From Kocuria sp. TGY1127_2 (GTDB lineage: Bacteria > Actinomycetota > Actinomycetes > Actinomycetales > Micrococcaceae): a DNA stretch of 64,000 bases. A program made the position numbers and the translations under genes. Numbering within the stretch: position 1 is the stretch's first letter; the number at the start of each line of letters is the position of its first letter. The notes under the pieces were generated by a model. It ran no database searches, had not been told where the DNA came from, and saw nothing but the letters and a program-made list of their open reading frames with translations. Positions 38,982 to 48,714 of the stretch are shown here, in pieces. The stretch lies in contig NZ_AP022834.1 in assembly GCF_013394385.1 (NCBI RefSeq), positions 1,178,001 through 1,242,000 on the forward strand, read 5' to 3'.

Positions 38982-39948
38982 CGCCGTTTTTATGCGCCGT
39001 TGGCTGTCGGTAGCAGCAGATGCCCTCGATCAGCACCAGGATGAGCTCAATGCCCTCAACGTTTTCCCCGTAGCGGACGCGGATACCGGGACTAATATGG
39101 CGATTACCGTGCGCGCGGGTGCCCAAGCCGCCGAAATGGTAAACACGTCATTGGTTGGCGAACTCTTCGAGATTTGCGGACGCCATTGCCTCGAGGAAGC
39201 CAAAGGCAACTCCGGAACTCTCTTTGCCGTCGTGCTCGCAGGTTGTGCTGGGCCACTTCGGGACGAATCCCGGCTCACGGCTTTCGGCTTCGCGCGCGCG
39301 CTCGAGCACGCCCGTACTCGTGTTCTCGGCGCTCTCCACGACCCTGTCGAAGGAACGATCTTGTCTTTCGTCAACGACATCACCCGCGCCGCGGGAGCCT
39401 GGGAAGACGCCGACGACTCGAATAAGAACTTGTGCAATATGATCGAGCACTTGGTCGGGGTCGGACACAAATCCGTACGGAGGACCAGCACACAACTTGA
39501 GGTACTCCGGGACACCGGGCGGGTGGACGCAGGCGCCCTCGGAATGCTGATCATCGTGGACGTCCTGGCACATATCGTGCGCGGAGAAGAATTCCCTGGT
39601 GCTGACCAGCGGCCTTATGCGGAATTGTTGGTTCCCGACATAGCGGAGCCTGTCAGGAAAAGCGCTGCGGAGCCCACCACCGCGGATGGCGCGGAGATCG
39701 GTGAGGACGGTGTCGAGTTCATGTGCAGCGTCGAATTGGACGCACTTTCGGCGGCCCAGGTCCGTCACGAACTCTCGGAAGCCGGTGACTCGGTGATCAT
39801 GTCCGCGGTATCGCAAACGACCACCGAGAAAATTCGGTGGAAAGTGCACGTACACGTACGAGAAGTATCGGACGCCATGTCGATTCTGAGCCCTTATGGG
39901 AAACCCGTCGACATCACGACCGAGTCTCTGTCTGCGAAGGAAAAATAG
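38959..39948 (+). CDS. DAK2-domain (FakA/YloV-like) protein, short form
   Basis: About 329 residues. The N-terminal DAK2 ATP-binding domain is clear: NVFPVADADTGTNMAITVRAG, CLEEAKGNSGTLFAVVL, and RTSTQLEVLRDTGRVDAGAL. The C-terminal part (VEFMCSVELDALSAAQVRHE) matches the start of the FakA middle domain, but the full FakA/YloV length (~550) is not reached. Placement immediately before recG parallels yloV-recG in Firmicutes. Whether it phosphorylates fatty acids is unknown. The TTG start at 38959 is the best guess; GTG 38917 and ATG 38992 are alternatives. Confidence 0.78.
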   Translation: MQQRTGSSAVFMRRWLSVAADALDQHQDELNALNVFPVADADTGTNMAITVRAGAQAAEMVNTSLVGELFEICGRHCLEEAKGNSGTLFAVVLAGCAGPLRDESRLTAFGFARALEHARTRVLGALHDPVEGTILSFVNDITRAAGAWEDADDSNKNLCNMIEHLVGVGHKSVRRTSTQLEVLRDTGRVDAGALGMLIIVDVLAHIVRGEEFPGADQRPYAELLVPDIAEPVRKSAAEPTTADGAEIGEDGVEFMCSVELDALSAAQVRHELSEAGDSVIMSAVSQTTTEKIRWKVHVHVREVSDAMSILSPYGKPVDITTESLSAKEK

Positions 39949-39951
39949 ATC

Positions 39952-42228
39952 ATGGGCGAAAAGCCCGAGCTTCCGGAAGAACGATCTCTTCGCTCGGTTC
40001 TGCATCCGAAAACAGCAGAAGCCATTGCTCGGCACCTGGAACTCGAAACCGTGGGCCAACTGCTGGAGTACTTTCCGCGACGCTATCTCCCGCGGGGTGA
40101 ACTGACTCGATTCGCGGATCTGACGCTTGGTCAGGACGTTTCGATCATCTCTCGGATCTTGTCCGTGAGCACGCGGAGGCTACACACTCGACGAGGCTCG
40201 ATTGCGGAAGTGACCGTGACCGATCAGCTCGCCCCGGAAGGAACGCAGGCGGGCCGCGTGGACGGCGGATTCGGTGGTCGCTTGGACGGGTTGGCCGCTT
40301 CCGGCATGGTTCCTTCGGACAGCCCAGCTCCGGGCAACGTCATGACCTTGTCCTTCTTCAATGCGTGGACGGCATCCAAAGACTTGGCCGCGGGGGACCA
40401 CGTCATGTTCTCCGGGATGGTCAACGAGTTCAGAGGACAACTGACCTTGACCAATCCGCACTACGCCGTTCTGACCGACACCGGCCAAGCAGGGGCTCCT
40501 GGGGATGAACCGGACCCATCGGTCGCACCATTGCCCGTTTATCCTGCCACCGCCAAATACACCACTGACAGGATTGCGGCGTCCGTCGCGGTGGTCTTGG
40601 ACACAGTTGATTTGCGGCAGTGCACGGATCCTGTGCCCGAGGATCTCCGCACGCGGCACCGGCTCATGACCGCACCTCAAGCCTATGAGGCCATCCATCG
40701 GCCGCGTGACGAGGAAGAACCGCACAAGGCTCTGCGATATTTCAGGTATCGAGAGGCCCTGGTGCTCCAGACAGTTCTGGCGAGGAGGGCTGCCGTTCTC
40801 GACGCTCAACGCACCAGCCCGTACCCGGCGCGGCCAGGAGGCGTACGCGAGGTCTTCGACACGAACCTTCCTTTCAGGCTGACGGACGGGCAGCGTCGCG
40901 TCGGAGAGGAAATAGCCGCGGACATCTCCCGTGAGAGTCCGATGAACAGACTTCTTCAGGGAGACGTCGGATCGGGCAAGACTCTCGTTGCCCTGCGAGC
41001 CATGCTGCAGGTCGTTGACGCTGGGGGCCAATCCGCCATGTTGGCGCCGACCGAAGTATTGGCGACTCAGCATTTTCGCTCAATCCTTGACACCCTGGGC
41101 CCGCTCGCCGAGGACGTCGGCGTCGTGGTGCTCACGTCCTCCACGTCGGCGGGTGCGAAGAGACAAGCCTTGCTGGACATAGCCAGCGGCGCGGCTGGAA
41201 TCGTGATCGGTACACACGCGCTTCTGGGGGACAACGTCTCGTTCGCTTCTCTGGGACTGGTCGTCGTGGACGAGCAGCACCGGTTCGGGGTGCGGCAACG
41301 TCACTCGCTGGCCGGCAGCGATGGCGAACCGGTGCATCGGCTCGTCATGACGGCGACCCCAATCCCGCGTTCGGTCGCTATGACAGTCTTCGGCGACTTG
41401 GCCGTATCCGTCCTCGACGAACTTCCTGCCGGACGCCAAGAGGTTTCGACGCACGTTGTCTCACTTGCGGACCACCCGGCCTGGGAAGGTCGCTTGTGGC
41501 AACGGGCGAGGGAAGAGGTTGACGCAGGTCGTCAGGTATTCGTTGTGGTCCCTACGATCGGCGACGACGCTCCGACATCGGCGGCCACCGGCGGATATGA
41601 TGCGCCGGATTCCCCCTTGCAGTCCGTAGAAGGCCTGAACCGAAAGCTGGCCTCCTTGCCTGCCCTGGCGGGAACTCGCCTGGCCACGCTCCACGGGCGT
41701 ATGGACGGGGCAGAGAAGGCAGAGGTCATGAACCGCATGGCCGCTGGAAAAGTAGATATCTTGGTCGCAACCACCGTCATCGAGGTCGGAGTCGACATCC
41801 CCAATGCAAGCCTCATGATCATCATGGATGCGGACAGGCTCGGCATCTCGACCCTCCACCAATTGCGAGGGCGAATTGGCCGTGGAGGTCTTGAGGGGAC
41901 GTGTTTGCTGGTTACAGAGCAAAATTCCGATGGACCCTCTATGCCGCGCTTGCAGGCCGTGGCCTCGACGCGCAACGGTTTCGAATTGTCCACTCTTGAC
42001 CTGGAACAACGCAGAGAGGGCGACATCCTCGGAGACAGCCAGTCGGGCCACCGATCCGCTCTGAAAAATCTATCCGTGCTTCGTCACGCGAAGATCATCG
42101 AGCAGGCCCGTTCGGATGCGAGAGCTCTTGTGGAGCGGGACCCGGATCTGATCGAGGCCCCGGATCTGTTGCGCGCCGTACGGGAAGCCGGGGACCAAGC
42201 GAACACCGAATACTTGTATCGAGGGTAG
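39952..42228 (+). CDS. recG: ATP-dependent DNA helicase RecG
   Basis: A 758-residue superfamily 2 branch-migration helicase that remodels stalled forks and Holliday junctions. N-terminal wedge/OB domain, Walker A GDVGSGKTLVALRA (about 338), DEQH motif VVVDEQHRFGVRQRHSL, motif III MTATPIPRS, and C-terminal motifs (TTVIEVGVDIPNA, QLRGRIGRGG). Gap of 3 bp from the DAK2 gene. Confidence 0.96.
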   Translation: MGEKPELPEERSLRSVLHPKTAEAIARHLELETVGQLLEYFPRRYLPRGELTRFADLTLGQDVSIISRILSVSTRRLHTRRGSIAEVTVTDQLAPEGTQAGRVDGGFGGRLDGLAASGMVPSDSPAPGNVMTLSFFNAWTASKDLAAGDHVMFSGMVNEFRGQLTLTNPHYAVLTDTGQAGAPGDEPDPSVAPLPVYPATAKYTTDRIAASVAVVLDTVDLRQCTDPVPEDLRTRHRLMTAPQAYEAIHRPRDEEEPHKALRYFRYREALVLQTVLARRAAVLDAQRTSPYPARPGGVREVFDTNLPFRLTDGQRRVGEEIAADISRESPMNRLLQGDVGSGKTLVALRAMLQVVDAGGQSAMLAPTEVLATQHFRSILDTLGPLAEDVGVVVLTSSTSAGAKRQALLDIASGAAGIVIGTHALLGDNVSFASLGLVVVDEQHRFGVRQRHSLAGSDGEPVHRLVMTATPIPRSVAMTVFGDLAVSVLDELPAGRQEVSTHVVSLADHPAWEGRLWQRAREEVDAGRQVFVVVPTIGDDAPTSAATGGYDAPDSPLQSVEGLNRKLASLPALAGTRLATLHGRMDGAEKAEVMNRMAAGKVDILVATTVIEVGVDIPNASLMIIMDADRLGISTLHQLRGRIGRGGLEGTCLLVTEQNSDGPSMPRLQAVASTRNGFELSTLDLEQRREGDILGDSQSGHRSALKNLSVLRHAKIIEQARSDARALVERDPDLIEAPDLLRAVREAGDQANTEYLYRG

Positions 42229-42299
42229 TTCACACTTGAAAGTCGAACTCCGGGGCAAGGCGCCCTGGTGACTCGACGAAGCGATGGAGGAATCACGCT

Positions 42300-42863
42300 A
42301 TGAGCCGCATTATTGCCGGGGTGGCTGGCGGGAGCCGCTTGGCATCAGTCAAAGGGCAGAACACTCGTCCGACAACCGACCGTGTCAAAGAGGCCCTGTT
42401 CTCTCGTCTGGAAACTTACGACGTGGTGCGTGAAGCTCACGTTCTGGATATTTTCGCCGGCTCCGGTGCACTTGGGCTTGAGGCTGCGAGCCGCGGTGCC
42501 GCGGCCGTGACCCTCGTGGATCGCGACCGTGCCGCTCTCGAGGCCTGCACACACAACCGGCGGACACTCGAGAAATCTGGGGTACCCGCTCGTATCCAGG
42601 TCGTCAGCTCGTCGGCCGCCACATATCTGAAGCGAGGCGAAGGTCCCTGGGACCTGGTCTTTGTCGACCCTCCGTACGCCATGTCCGAGGCTGAACTCGC
42701 GACCTTGCTCGAGGTCATGGCTCCCGCACTGGCCGGCGATGCCGTCGTCGTCGTGGAACGTTCGACCCGAAGCCTCGAACCCGAGTGGGGGACAAGCCTC
42801 CGACGTTTCGGCCATCGAACGTATGGTGAGACTTCCCTGTGGTTCGCGGAACCGGAAGCTTAA
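42300..42863 (+). CDS. rsmD: 16S rRNA (guanine(966)-N(2))-methyltransferase
   Basis: A 187-residue SAM-dependent methyltransferase: N-terminal SRIIAGVAGGSRLASVKG, SAM motif VLDIFAGSGALGLEAASRG (about 50), and catalytic DPPY in LVFVDPPYAMSE. Follows recG; converges with the aminotransferase gene. Confidence 0.93.
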   Translation: MSRIIAGVAGGSRLASVKGQNTRPTTDRVKEALFSRLETYDVVREAHVLDIFAGSGALGLEAASRGAAAVTLVDRDRAALEACTHNRRTLEKSGVPARIQVVSSSAATYLKRGEGPWDLVFVDPPYAMSEAELATLLEVMAPALAGDAVVVVERSTRSLEPEWGTSLRRFGHRTYGETSLWFAEPEA

Positions 42864-42901
42864 GTATCACCGTGCGGTGAGCCACGGAGGCTACGAGCTC
42901 G

Positions 42902-44170
42902 TCACAAACCCGCAGTCCCCAATTTCTCCGCGGCTTCCCGGAGCACATCTGGTCGTTTGCAGAATGCGAAGCGCACCCAATTCGCGTACAAATGCCGGTT
43001 CTCCGGTGTGGCGAACGCCTGCAGAGGCACGACGGCGACCCCTGCGTTCCGAGGAAGAGCTTCAGCTATCTCGATGCCGTCCTTGCCCCATGACGCCGGT
43101 ACATTCTCCGTCGAGGCCACGGCGAAGAAAGTCCCTTCCGGCCTGACTGGGTTGAACGCTCCGCCGGTCAATCCCTCGAGGAGCGTTTGTCTCTGATTCA
43201 GGTATTGGTCCTTCAACTCCGCGTAGAAATCTGTCTGACGCGCCCAGCGCATGGTTTGGGCCACAGCCCATTGCGCGGGAGCCGCGGCCGAGTGGGACAG
43301 GTACCCCTTGGTCACCCGGAGACCGCGGGTCAGCTCTGGCGGTGCGATGGCCCAGCCGACCCGCCATCCCGTAATAGAAAACGTCTTGGAAACGGAGGAA
43401 ACACGAATCGTGCGGTCATGGCCTGTCTCGAGGGAAGCCGGATCAACGGTCTCCCGATCGAATGCCAAATGTTCGTAAACCGAGTCTGTGAGGATGATGG
43501 CATCTTTTTCCGCGGCCAGTTCCGCTATCAGAGACATCGTCTCCGGATCGAATATCGTGCCCGTGGGATTGTGCGGGTCGTTGACGAGGACCATGCGCGT
43601 ACGGTCCGTAAAGGCTGCGCGAAGCCGGTCGGCATCCGGGGCGAAGGTCGGCGGAAGCAGAGGAACGGTCACGATCTCCGCGCCCGTCAATCCGGCGATA
43701 GCAGGGTAGAGGTCGTAGAACGGCTCGAAAAGAATGATTTCGTCGCCGGGAGAGAGGAAAGCGAGCATTGAAGCGGTCAACGCTTCGGTCGCACCGGCCG
43801 TAATGGTGATTTCCGATTCGGCATCGGGGCGACGCCGTCCGTGCAGCACTTCGTGCTGGGCCAGTTCCGCGCGTAGTTCCGGTGACCCTGCGATGGTGGA
43901 GTACTGGTTCTTCCCGGCGGCCACGGCACGATTCAGGGCCGCCGCGAGGACATCAGGCCCGTCGGTGTCGGGGAAGCCTTGGCCCAAGTTGATGGCGTCG
44001 TATGTGACCGCAAGTGCGCTCATTTCCTCGAAGATCGTCGAGGACAGACGACCATTCGGATCCAGCAGGCCCGCGGTTTCGGCGAGCCGTTTCCACGGAG
44101 GAGCTACAGCAGAGCGAGTGCCGCAAGAAGTCGATTCCGTACTGGTCAAGGGAGTCTGGTGAACACACAT
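42902..44170 (-). CDS. PLP-dependent aminotransferase, class I/II
   Basis: About 422 residues. Fold-type I aminotransferase with LGQGFPDTDGPDVL, ITAGATEALTASMLAFLSPG, NDPHNPTGTIF, and PLP lysine in SSVSKTFSITGWRVGWA. Closest family feel is the N-succinyldiaminopimelate/methionine/kynurenine aminotransferase group; the substrate cannot be decided. MCVHQ at 44170 is taken as start: a TACGAT/GATATA -10-like sequence ends only a few bp upstream, suggesting a leaderless message. The frame is open to 44209. Confidence 0.85.
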   Translation of the reverse strand: MCVHQTPLTSTESTSCGTRSAVAPPWKRLAETAGLLDPNGRLSSTIFEEMSALAVTYDAINLGQGFPDTDGPDVLAAALNRAVAAGKNQYSTIAGSPELRAELAQHEVLHGRRRPDAESEITITAGATEALTASMLAFLSPGDEIILFEPFYDLYPAIAGLTGAEIVTVPLLPPTFAPDADRLRAAFTDRTRMVLVNDPHNPTGTIFDPETMSLIAELAAEKDAIILTDSVYEHLAFDRETVDPASLETGHDRTIRVSSVSKTFSITGWRVGWAIAPPELTRGLRVTKGYLSHSAAAPAQWAVAQTMRWARQTDFYAELKDQYLNQRQTLLEGLTGGAFNPVRPEGTFFAVASTENVPASWGKDGIEIAEALPRNAGVAVVPLQAFATPENRHLYANWVRFAFCKRPDVLREAAEKLGTAGL

Positions 44171-44275
44171 GCTTATATCGTAGGCAGGATCACATATTTC
44201 ATCCGACACGGCGTCGTGATCGATGACAGGTTGGCGTGGGATGTCCGCTCTGACGGCTCCTGATACTTTGGTGGC

Positions 44276-44746
44276 ATGAGTCTTGCCGTTTGCCCGGGTT
44301 CATTCGACCCCATTCACAACGGACACGTCGAAGTCATCACGCGCGCCACCAAAATCTTTTCTGGCGGAGTGATCGTTGCCGTGTCCAATAATCCTGCCAA
44401 GAAATACCGATTCAGCCTCGAGGAACGCCTCGATATGGTCGGAGAAGTTTTCGGGTGGCTCGACGGGGTCACGGTCGAACCGATGTCCGATGGTCTTCTC
44501 GCGGATTTCGCTCGGACAAAAGGCGCGACGGCCATCGTCAAGGGGCTGCGTGACTCCAAAGATTTCGAATACGAAGCCCCCATGGCCACCATGAACCGCA
44601 ATATCAGCGGCGTCGAGACGGTATTCCTCGCGGCAGACCCCAAAAACGGTCACCTGTCCTCGTCGATCATCAAAGAAGTTTCATCCTTCGACGGAGACAT
44701 TCGCAGTTTCGTGCCGCGCTCGGTCGCGCGACGCCTGGATGAATAG
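44276..44746 (+). CDS. coaD: Phosphopantetheine adenylyltransferase
   Basis: A 156-residue nucleotidyltransferase, penultimate step of CoA synthesis. It has VCPGSFDPIHNGHVEVI with the HxGH-type motif, KGLRDSKDFEYEAPMATMNR, and the ISSSxxKE-like segment LSSSIIKEVSSFDGD. Divergent from the aminotransferase. Confidence 0.95.
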   Translation: MSLAVCPGSFDPIHNGHVEVITRATKIFSGGVIVAVSNNPAKKYRFSLEERLDMVGEVFGWLDGVTVEPMSDGLLADFARTKGATAIVKGLRDSKDFEYEAPMATMNRNISGVETVFLAADPKNGHLSSSIIKEVSSFDGDIRSFVPRSVARRLDE

Positions 44747-44826
44747 CCTCTCCACACCTTCGGACACCCGCGATCCTACTGGCTTATGATGTTAAGCACA
44801 GGAGGAAGCTGCACGGTGATTGAGGC

Positions 44827-45471
44827 TTGTGGGGTCGGGCAGTCCTGAGTAGGCTGGACAGTCGGTCATCACGTCGGATTCAGGAGTTCATCATCAAGCA
44901 TGACAATTCATCGTCCCTGAGGTTTACGGTCAGGGACCTGGCCAAGCGCCCCGGGACCATGGATACTCTCGATGAGACCGTGGCCGCGCCCAAAGACCTC
45001 GGGAATGCTCTCATCGGAGCGCCCGAAGGTTCGGACATCATGCTCAACCTCCGCCTCGAATCGGTGCATGATGGTATCTTGGTTAGTGGTGTTGCCTCCG
45101 TGGAAGTTCATGGAGAGTGCAGCCGGTGCCTGGATCCCATCGATTATCCGGTTTCGGCTGACATTCAAGAGCTGTATGTTTTTGAACCTGCACCTGAAGG
45201 CCCGTCGCAAGACGAAGCAGACGAGCAGTACCGCGTCGAGGACGATTCGATCGATCTCGAGCCGGTTCTGCGGGATGCGGTCATAACGCAACTGCCGTTC
45301 CAGCCCGTGTGTCGAGAAGATTGTCAGGGACTGTGCTCCGAATGCGGAGTGCGCCTGGACGAAAATCCCGATCATCACCACGAGGTTCTGGATCCTCGCT
45401 GGTCGGCCCTAACCGGGCTGCTCGGTGCGGAGACCGCAAACGAGACAACCGAGACGAGAGAAGAGAGATAG
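44827..45471 (+). CDS. DUF177 (YceD) family protein
   Basis: About 214 residues. The DUF177 core is clear: [35 protein letters not shown] and the C-terminal [20 protein letters not shown] cysteine cluster. It sits directly before rpmF, as is usual; a role linked to 23S rRNA/L32 is suggested for the family. The TTG at 44827 is the only plausible in-frame start but has no good RBS. A good AGGAGG at 44800 instead faces a GTG at 44816 in another frame (10 codons), preceded by a -10-like TATGAT (44785-44790), so a frameshift or short upstream ORF is possible. Confidence 0.85.
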   Translation: MWGRAVLSRLDSRSSRRIQEFIIKHDNSSSLRFTVRDLAKRPGTMDTLDETVAAPKDLGNALIGAPEGSDIMLNLRLESVHDGILVSGVASVEVHGECSRCLDPIDYPVSADIQELYVFEPAPEGPSQDEADEQYRVEDDSIDLEPVLRDAVITQLPFQPVCREDCQGLCSECGVRLDENPDHHHEVLDPRWSALTGLLGAETANETTETREER

Positions 45472-45473
45472 CC

Positions 45474-45677
45474 GTGGCTGTTCCCAAGCGGAAAATGTCC
45501 CGTGCCAATACGCGCGCACGTCGCTCCCAGTGGAAGGCAACCGCGCCTCAGCTGGTCAAGACCGTTGAAAACGGCAAGGTGACGTACAGCCTTCCCCACC
45601 AAGCGAAGGTCGTTACCGATTCCGCCGGCACCCCGCTGTACCTCGAGTACAAGGGCCGCAAGGTGGCTGACGTCTAA
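45474..45677 (+). CDS. rpmF: 50S ribosomal protein L32
   Basis: 67 residues beginning [20 protein letters not shown], diagnostic of L32. GTG start at 45474, 2 bp after the DUF177 stop. The protein lacks the four zinc-binding cysteines of some L32 proteins, so it is the Cys-free form. It continues directly to rnc. Confidence 0.96.
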   Translation: MAVPKRKMSRANTRARRSQWKATAPQLVKTVENGKVTYSLPHQAKVVTDSAGTPLYLEYKGRKVADV

Positions 45678-45686
45678 GACGTCCTT

Positions 45687-46421
45687 ATGACTACCGTGAA
45701 AAACGGAGAGCTCCTGAAGCGTCTCGGTGTCAACATAGACGCCGAGACGCTTCAGCTTGCGCTCACTCATCGATCATTTGCTTACGAGAACGGGCCGCTG
45801 CCGCACAATGAACGGCTCGAATTCCTGGGCGATTCCGTACTCGGCCTGGCGGTGACCACCGAGCTGTACAACCGTTTTCCGGACCTTTCGGAAGGCGAAT
45901 TGGCCAAGCGACGCGCCGCCGTCGTGTCCGAACGCTCCCTTGCCGCGATCGCACGGTCCCTCGACCTGGGGCCCCATATCCGACTCGGGCGGGGTGAATT
46001 GCTGACCCACGGTGACGACAAGGACTCGATTCTGGCCGACACGATGGAAGCTCTCTTCGGAGCGACCTTCATTTCATGCGGTGACGAATGCGCCCGGGAT
46101 CTCGTCCTGCGTTTGACGGGGTCTCTGCTCGATGACGCGTTCGTCCTTGGAGCCGGGCGCGATTGGAAGACGGAGATCCAGGAATTGGCTGCCGAACTCG
46201 ATCTGGGTGACATCCAGTACGTCGTGACCGGTACTGGGCCGGACCACGCCCGAGTCTTCGAAGCTCAATTGGAAATCAGCGACAAGGTGTACGGGGTGGG
46301 CACCGGGTCCGCAAAGAAACATGCGGAGAGGGCCGCGGCCGAGGCCGCTTACCGTTACCTTACGTCCCAAGAAGACGCGCCGACGACTCTGCTCCGCGCG
46401 GACGCATCGGAAAGTGCCTGA
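45687..46421 (+). CDS. rnc: Ribonuclease III
   Basis: A 244-residue dsRNA endonuclease: catalytic signature NERLEFLGDSVLGLAVT, second acidic site DTMEALFGA, and a C-terminal dsRNA-binding domain (DWKTEIQELAAELDLGDIQY to KKHAERAAAEAAYRYL). Its last 8 bp overlap the mutM start. Confidence 0.96.
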   Translation: MTTVKNGELLKRLGVNIDAETLQLALTHRSFAYENGPLPHNERLEFLGDSVLGLAVTTELYNRFPDLSEGELAKRRAAVVSERSLAAIARSLDLGPHIRLGRGELLTHGDDKDSILADTMEALFGATFISCGDECARDLVLRLTGSLLDDAFVLGAGRDWKTEIQELAAELDLGDIQYVVTGTGPDHARVFEAQLEISDKVYGVGTGSAKKHAERAAAEAAYRYLTSQEDAPTTLLRADASESA

Positions 46422-47355
46422 ACTTCCCGAAGTCGAGGTCGTACGGTCCGGGCTTGCCCGGCACCTCCTCGGTGCGCGAATCGAAGCGGTAGAGGTACTC
46501 GACGCACGCTCCCTGCGTCGCCACACCGGGCCCGTCGACACCTTTTCCTCCTCACTGGTCGGCGGAACAATCCGCGACGTCTGCCGACGCGGCAAATACA
46601 TGTGGTTAAGGCTGACGCGCGGAACGGAAAGCCGGGAGCACGAGGATCCGGTCTGCGACCCCAGGGCCGTGGTCGTTCACCTCGGAATGAGCGGACAAAC
46701 GCTCCTCAAACCATCGATGGCTCCGCCCGAACGTCATCTGCGAATACGCTGGACGCTCAGGGGAGCCGACGGTGAGCTACTCGAACTGAGGTTCGTGGAT
46801 CAGCGCATTTTCGGCGGTATGTACCTCGACCCGGTCGTGAACGTGACCGATGAGTCCGGTGCCCCCGTTCCCGCCGCTTCGACCAGCGTTCTCGGGCTCC
46901 CCGAGATCCCCTCGACCGTGGCCCACATCGGCCGAGACCCTCTGGACCCCCACTTCAACGAGGCATCGTTTCGGCGGCGCCTGAGAGCGACATCCAGCGG
47001 CATCAAACGCGTGCTGCTCGACCAGAACACGATTTCAGGGATCGGCAATATCTATGCGGACGAGGCGCTGTGGCGGGCCAGGATTCACTATGCGAAACCG
47101 GCACGATCCCTGACAAAATCCCAGGCCCAGGAATTGCTCAGCGCGTGCACGGTCGTCATGACCGAGGCGCTGGCCGAAGGCGGAACCAGCTTCGACGCGT
47201 TGTACGTCAACGTCAACGGCGAGTCGGGAAGAAGCTCATTGAATGTCTATGGACGGGAGGGTCGCCCGTGCAAGCGCTGCGGCACCCCGATCGTGCGCGA
47301 GCGCTTCATGAACCGGTCGAGTCATCTTTGCCCGGTCTGCCAGCGAAGACGCTAG
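46414..47355 (+). CDS. mutM: Formamidopyrimidine-DNA glycosylase
   Basis: A 313-residue bifunctional glycosylase/AP lyase removing oxidised purines. N-terminal PELPEVEVVRSGL with catalytic Pro/Glu, a helix-two-turn-helix region (TISGIGNIYADEALWRARIH), and a C-terminal C4 zinc finger ([31 protein letters not shown]). GTG at 46414, overlapping rnc by 8 bp, gives the obligatory PELPE N-terminus. The last ~135 bp are duplicated at 53690, and the accessory region begins at its stop codon. The gene itself is intact. Confidence 0.96.
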   Translation: MPELPEVEVVRSGLARHLLGARIEAVEVLDARSLRRHTGPVDTFSSSLVGGTIRDVCRRGKYMWLRLTRGTESREHEDPVCDPRAVVVHLGMSGQTLLKPSMAPPERHLRIRWTLRGADGELLELRFVDQRIFGGMYLDPVVNVTDESGAPVPAASTSVLGLPEIPSTVAHIGRDPLDPHFNEASFRRRLRATSSGIKRVLLDQNTISGIGNIYADEALWRARIHYAKPARSLTKSQAQELLSACTVVMTEALAEGGTSFDALYVNVNGESGRSSLNVYGREGRPCKRCGTPIVRERFMNRSSHLCPVCQRRR

Positions 47356-47357
47356 CT
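47225..47357 (+). repeat. Left copy of the mutM 3'-end repeat (att-like)
   Basis: The terminal part of mutM plus the bases after its stop matches 53691-53827 with about 80% identity by eye. It starts near TTGAATGTCTATGG and ends with the exact shared 9-mer ACGCTAGCT (47349-47357), after which the sequences diverge completely. Confidence 0.85.
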
Positions 47358-47878
47358 GAACGTCGCAGTCGAGTAGCTCGACAGCGGCCCAGACGGGGAG
47401 CCTGCCGCCGTACTTCTGCCGGTGGTGCTCGACGAAGTCCTCGCTGGGCGTGCTGCAGCTCGAACTCGTAGCCGGCGAGCCAGTCGGCGTAGGAACCACC
47501 GCTGCGGGCCGTGGGACCGAGTAGATTCGGCTCCAGGTGCGCGCACGGGTCGACGCGGCCGAGCTCGTGACCCAGCAGTGCTCTGATGGCGAGCTCGATG
47601 CGGGACAGCTCGGCGAAGGCCGCGGTGCGCAGCCGGGCGTCGAACTCGTAGAGCGCGGCGACGTCGGCCAACCGGGTCCCGGAGTAGAAGTCGTCCTGGC
47701 GTTGGCTCCCGACGATCTGTCGGAACGGGTACCAGTACCCGCTGAGCCGGTAGTAGCTGACGCGCCGCAGCAGGGCGACGGCCTCGTCGCGGTCCCCGAC
47801 GTCCATGCCGCGTTGGATGAGCAGGTCGACTTGCTCGTCGTAGGAGCGGTACTCCTTGACTGCTCCGTCCAACTGCAC
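47356..47878 (-). pseudogene. Abi_2 (AbiD/F-like) abortive infection gene, frameshifted and truncated
   Basis: The N-terminal Abi_2 signature is clear (YDEQVDLLIQRGMDVGD, RVSYYRLSGYWYPFR, ALYEFDARLRTAAFAELSRI). The frame then breaks at about 47446: the expected continuation SEDFVEHHRQKYGGRLPVWA lies in another frame, one base out of register. That continuation runs without its C-terminal third straight into the mutM end (about 47356). It is thus broken twice, by an indel and by the island junction. The intact family gives phage resistance by abortive infection. The start at 47878 (GTG) is approximate. Confidence 0.75.
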
Positions 47879-48025
47879 CGTCCAGAAAAGAATGAGGACC
47901 GGCCCTGGACCTACCGAGGTAGGCGGAACCGGTCTTGGTGAGTCCATAGTAGCCGAGACGAGATCGCCCGGCAATCGAACGCCGAAACCGAAGAGGAGCC
48001 CGTCGGCAGCCAATGCTGGTAAGAG

Positions 48026-48710
48026 TCAAGCCTCCGAGTGACGCCAGGGGGCGTCGGGATCGGCGAGGGTCTCGAGCATGAGCTGGCACCAGACCTGGGC
48101 CGCGCCAACGACGAGGCGAGCGTGCCGCGGGCGCACCCATCTGGGCACTTCCTCGGCTCCGTGGTCGATGCCGACGCTGTTCCTGAGCTCGGTGACGCTC
48201 TGGGTGAGGGTGATCAGCGACTGCAGGGCCTGGCGGAGCGCTCGGTCCTCGTCGCTGACCGACTTGGGGGCGAGGCCGAGCGATACCTGGGCGGCCTTGA
48301 CCAGCGCGGGCACCTTGGCTGCTCGGGCATAGCTCTGCCCGCGGGCGGTGAGGACGCACTTGGCGGTCGATTCGATCAGCGCCTTGGCGGTGCTGACGGC
48401 GAGCCGTGGGTCGGTGTCGACGCTGTCGCCGAGCCTGCGCAGGTGGTCCTGGATGGACTGCGGGTCGGGGAGGGCGTTGAGCGCGTGCTCGGTCAGCTTC
48501 GCCCCGGCCCGGCCGATGCGCACGGTGCCGCTGGCCTCGTCGACGTCGAAGCCGTTCTCGCGCAGGATCCGGACCCACTTGTCCCGCAGGCCATCGGTGC
48601 TGACCCAGCCGATAGACGTGTCCTGGACGATCGGCCAGGACCCAGTCGGGGCTGCGGCCGGCGACCAGGGCGGGGGCCTTCGACGTCGCCGGCTTCGAAA
48701 GCATGGTCAT
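48026..48710 (-). pseudogene. Abi_C-domain (abortive infection C-terminal) gene, apparently frameshifted
   Basis: An open 165-residue stretch (48026-48523) matches the Abi_C domain: LPDPQSIQDHLRRLGDSVDT, DPRLAVSTAKALIESTAKCV, ELRNSVGIDHG and PRHARLVVGAAQ. The same frame extends upstream as QDTSIGWVSTDGLRDKWVR without any start codon. The only good start (ATG at 48710, right after the decarboxylase stop) is in another frame, which leaves the Abi_C frame around 48640. So one indel probably separates start from domain. If translated from GTG 48523 a truncated protein could still be made. Confidence 0.6.
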
Positions 48711-48714
48711 CTGC

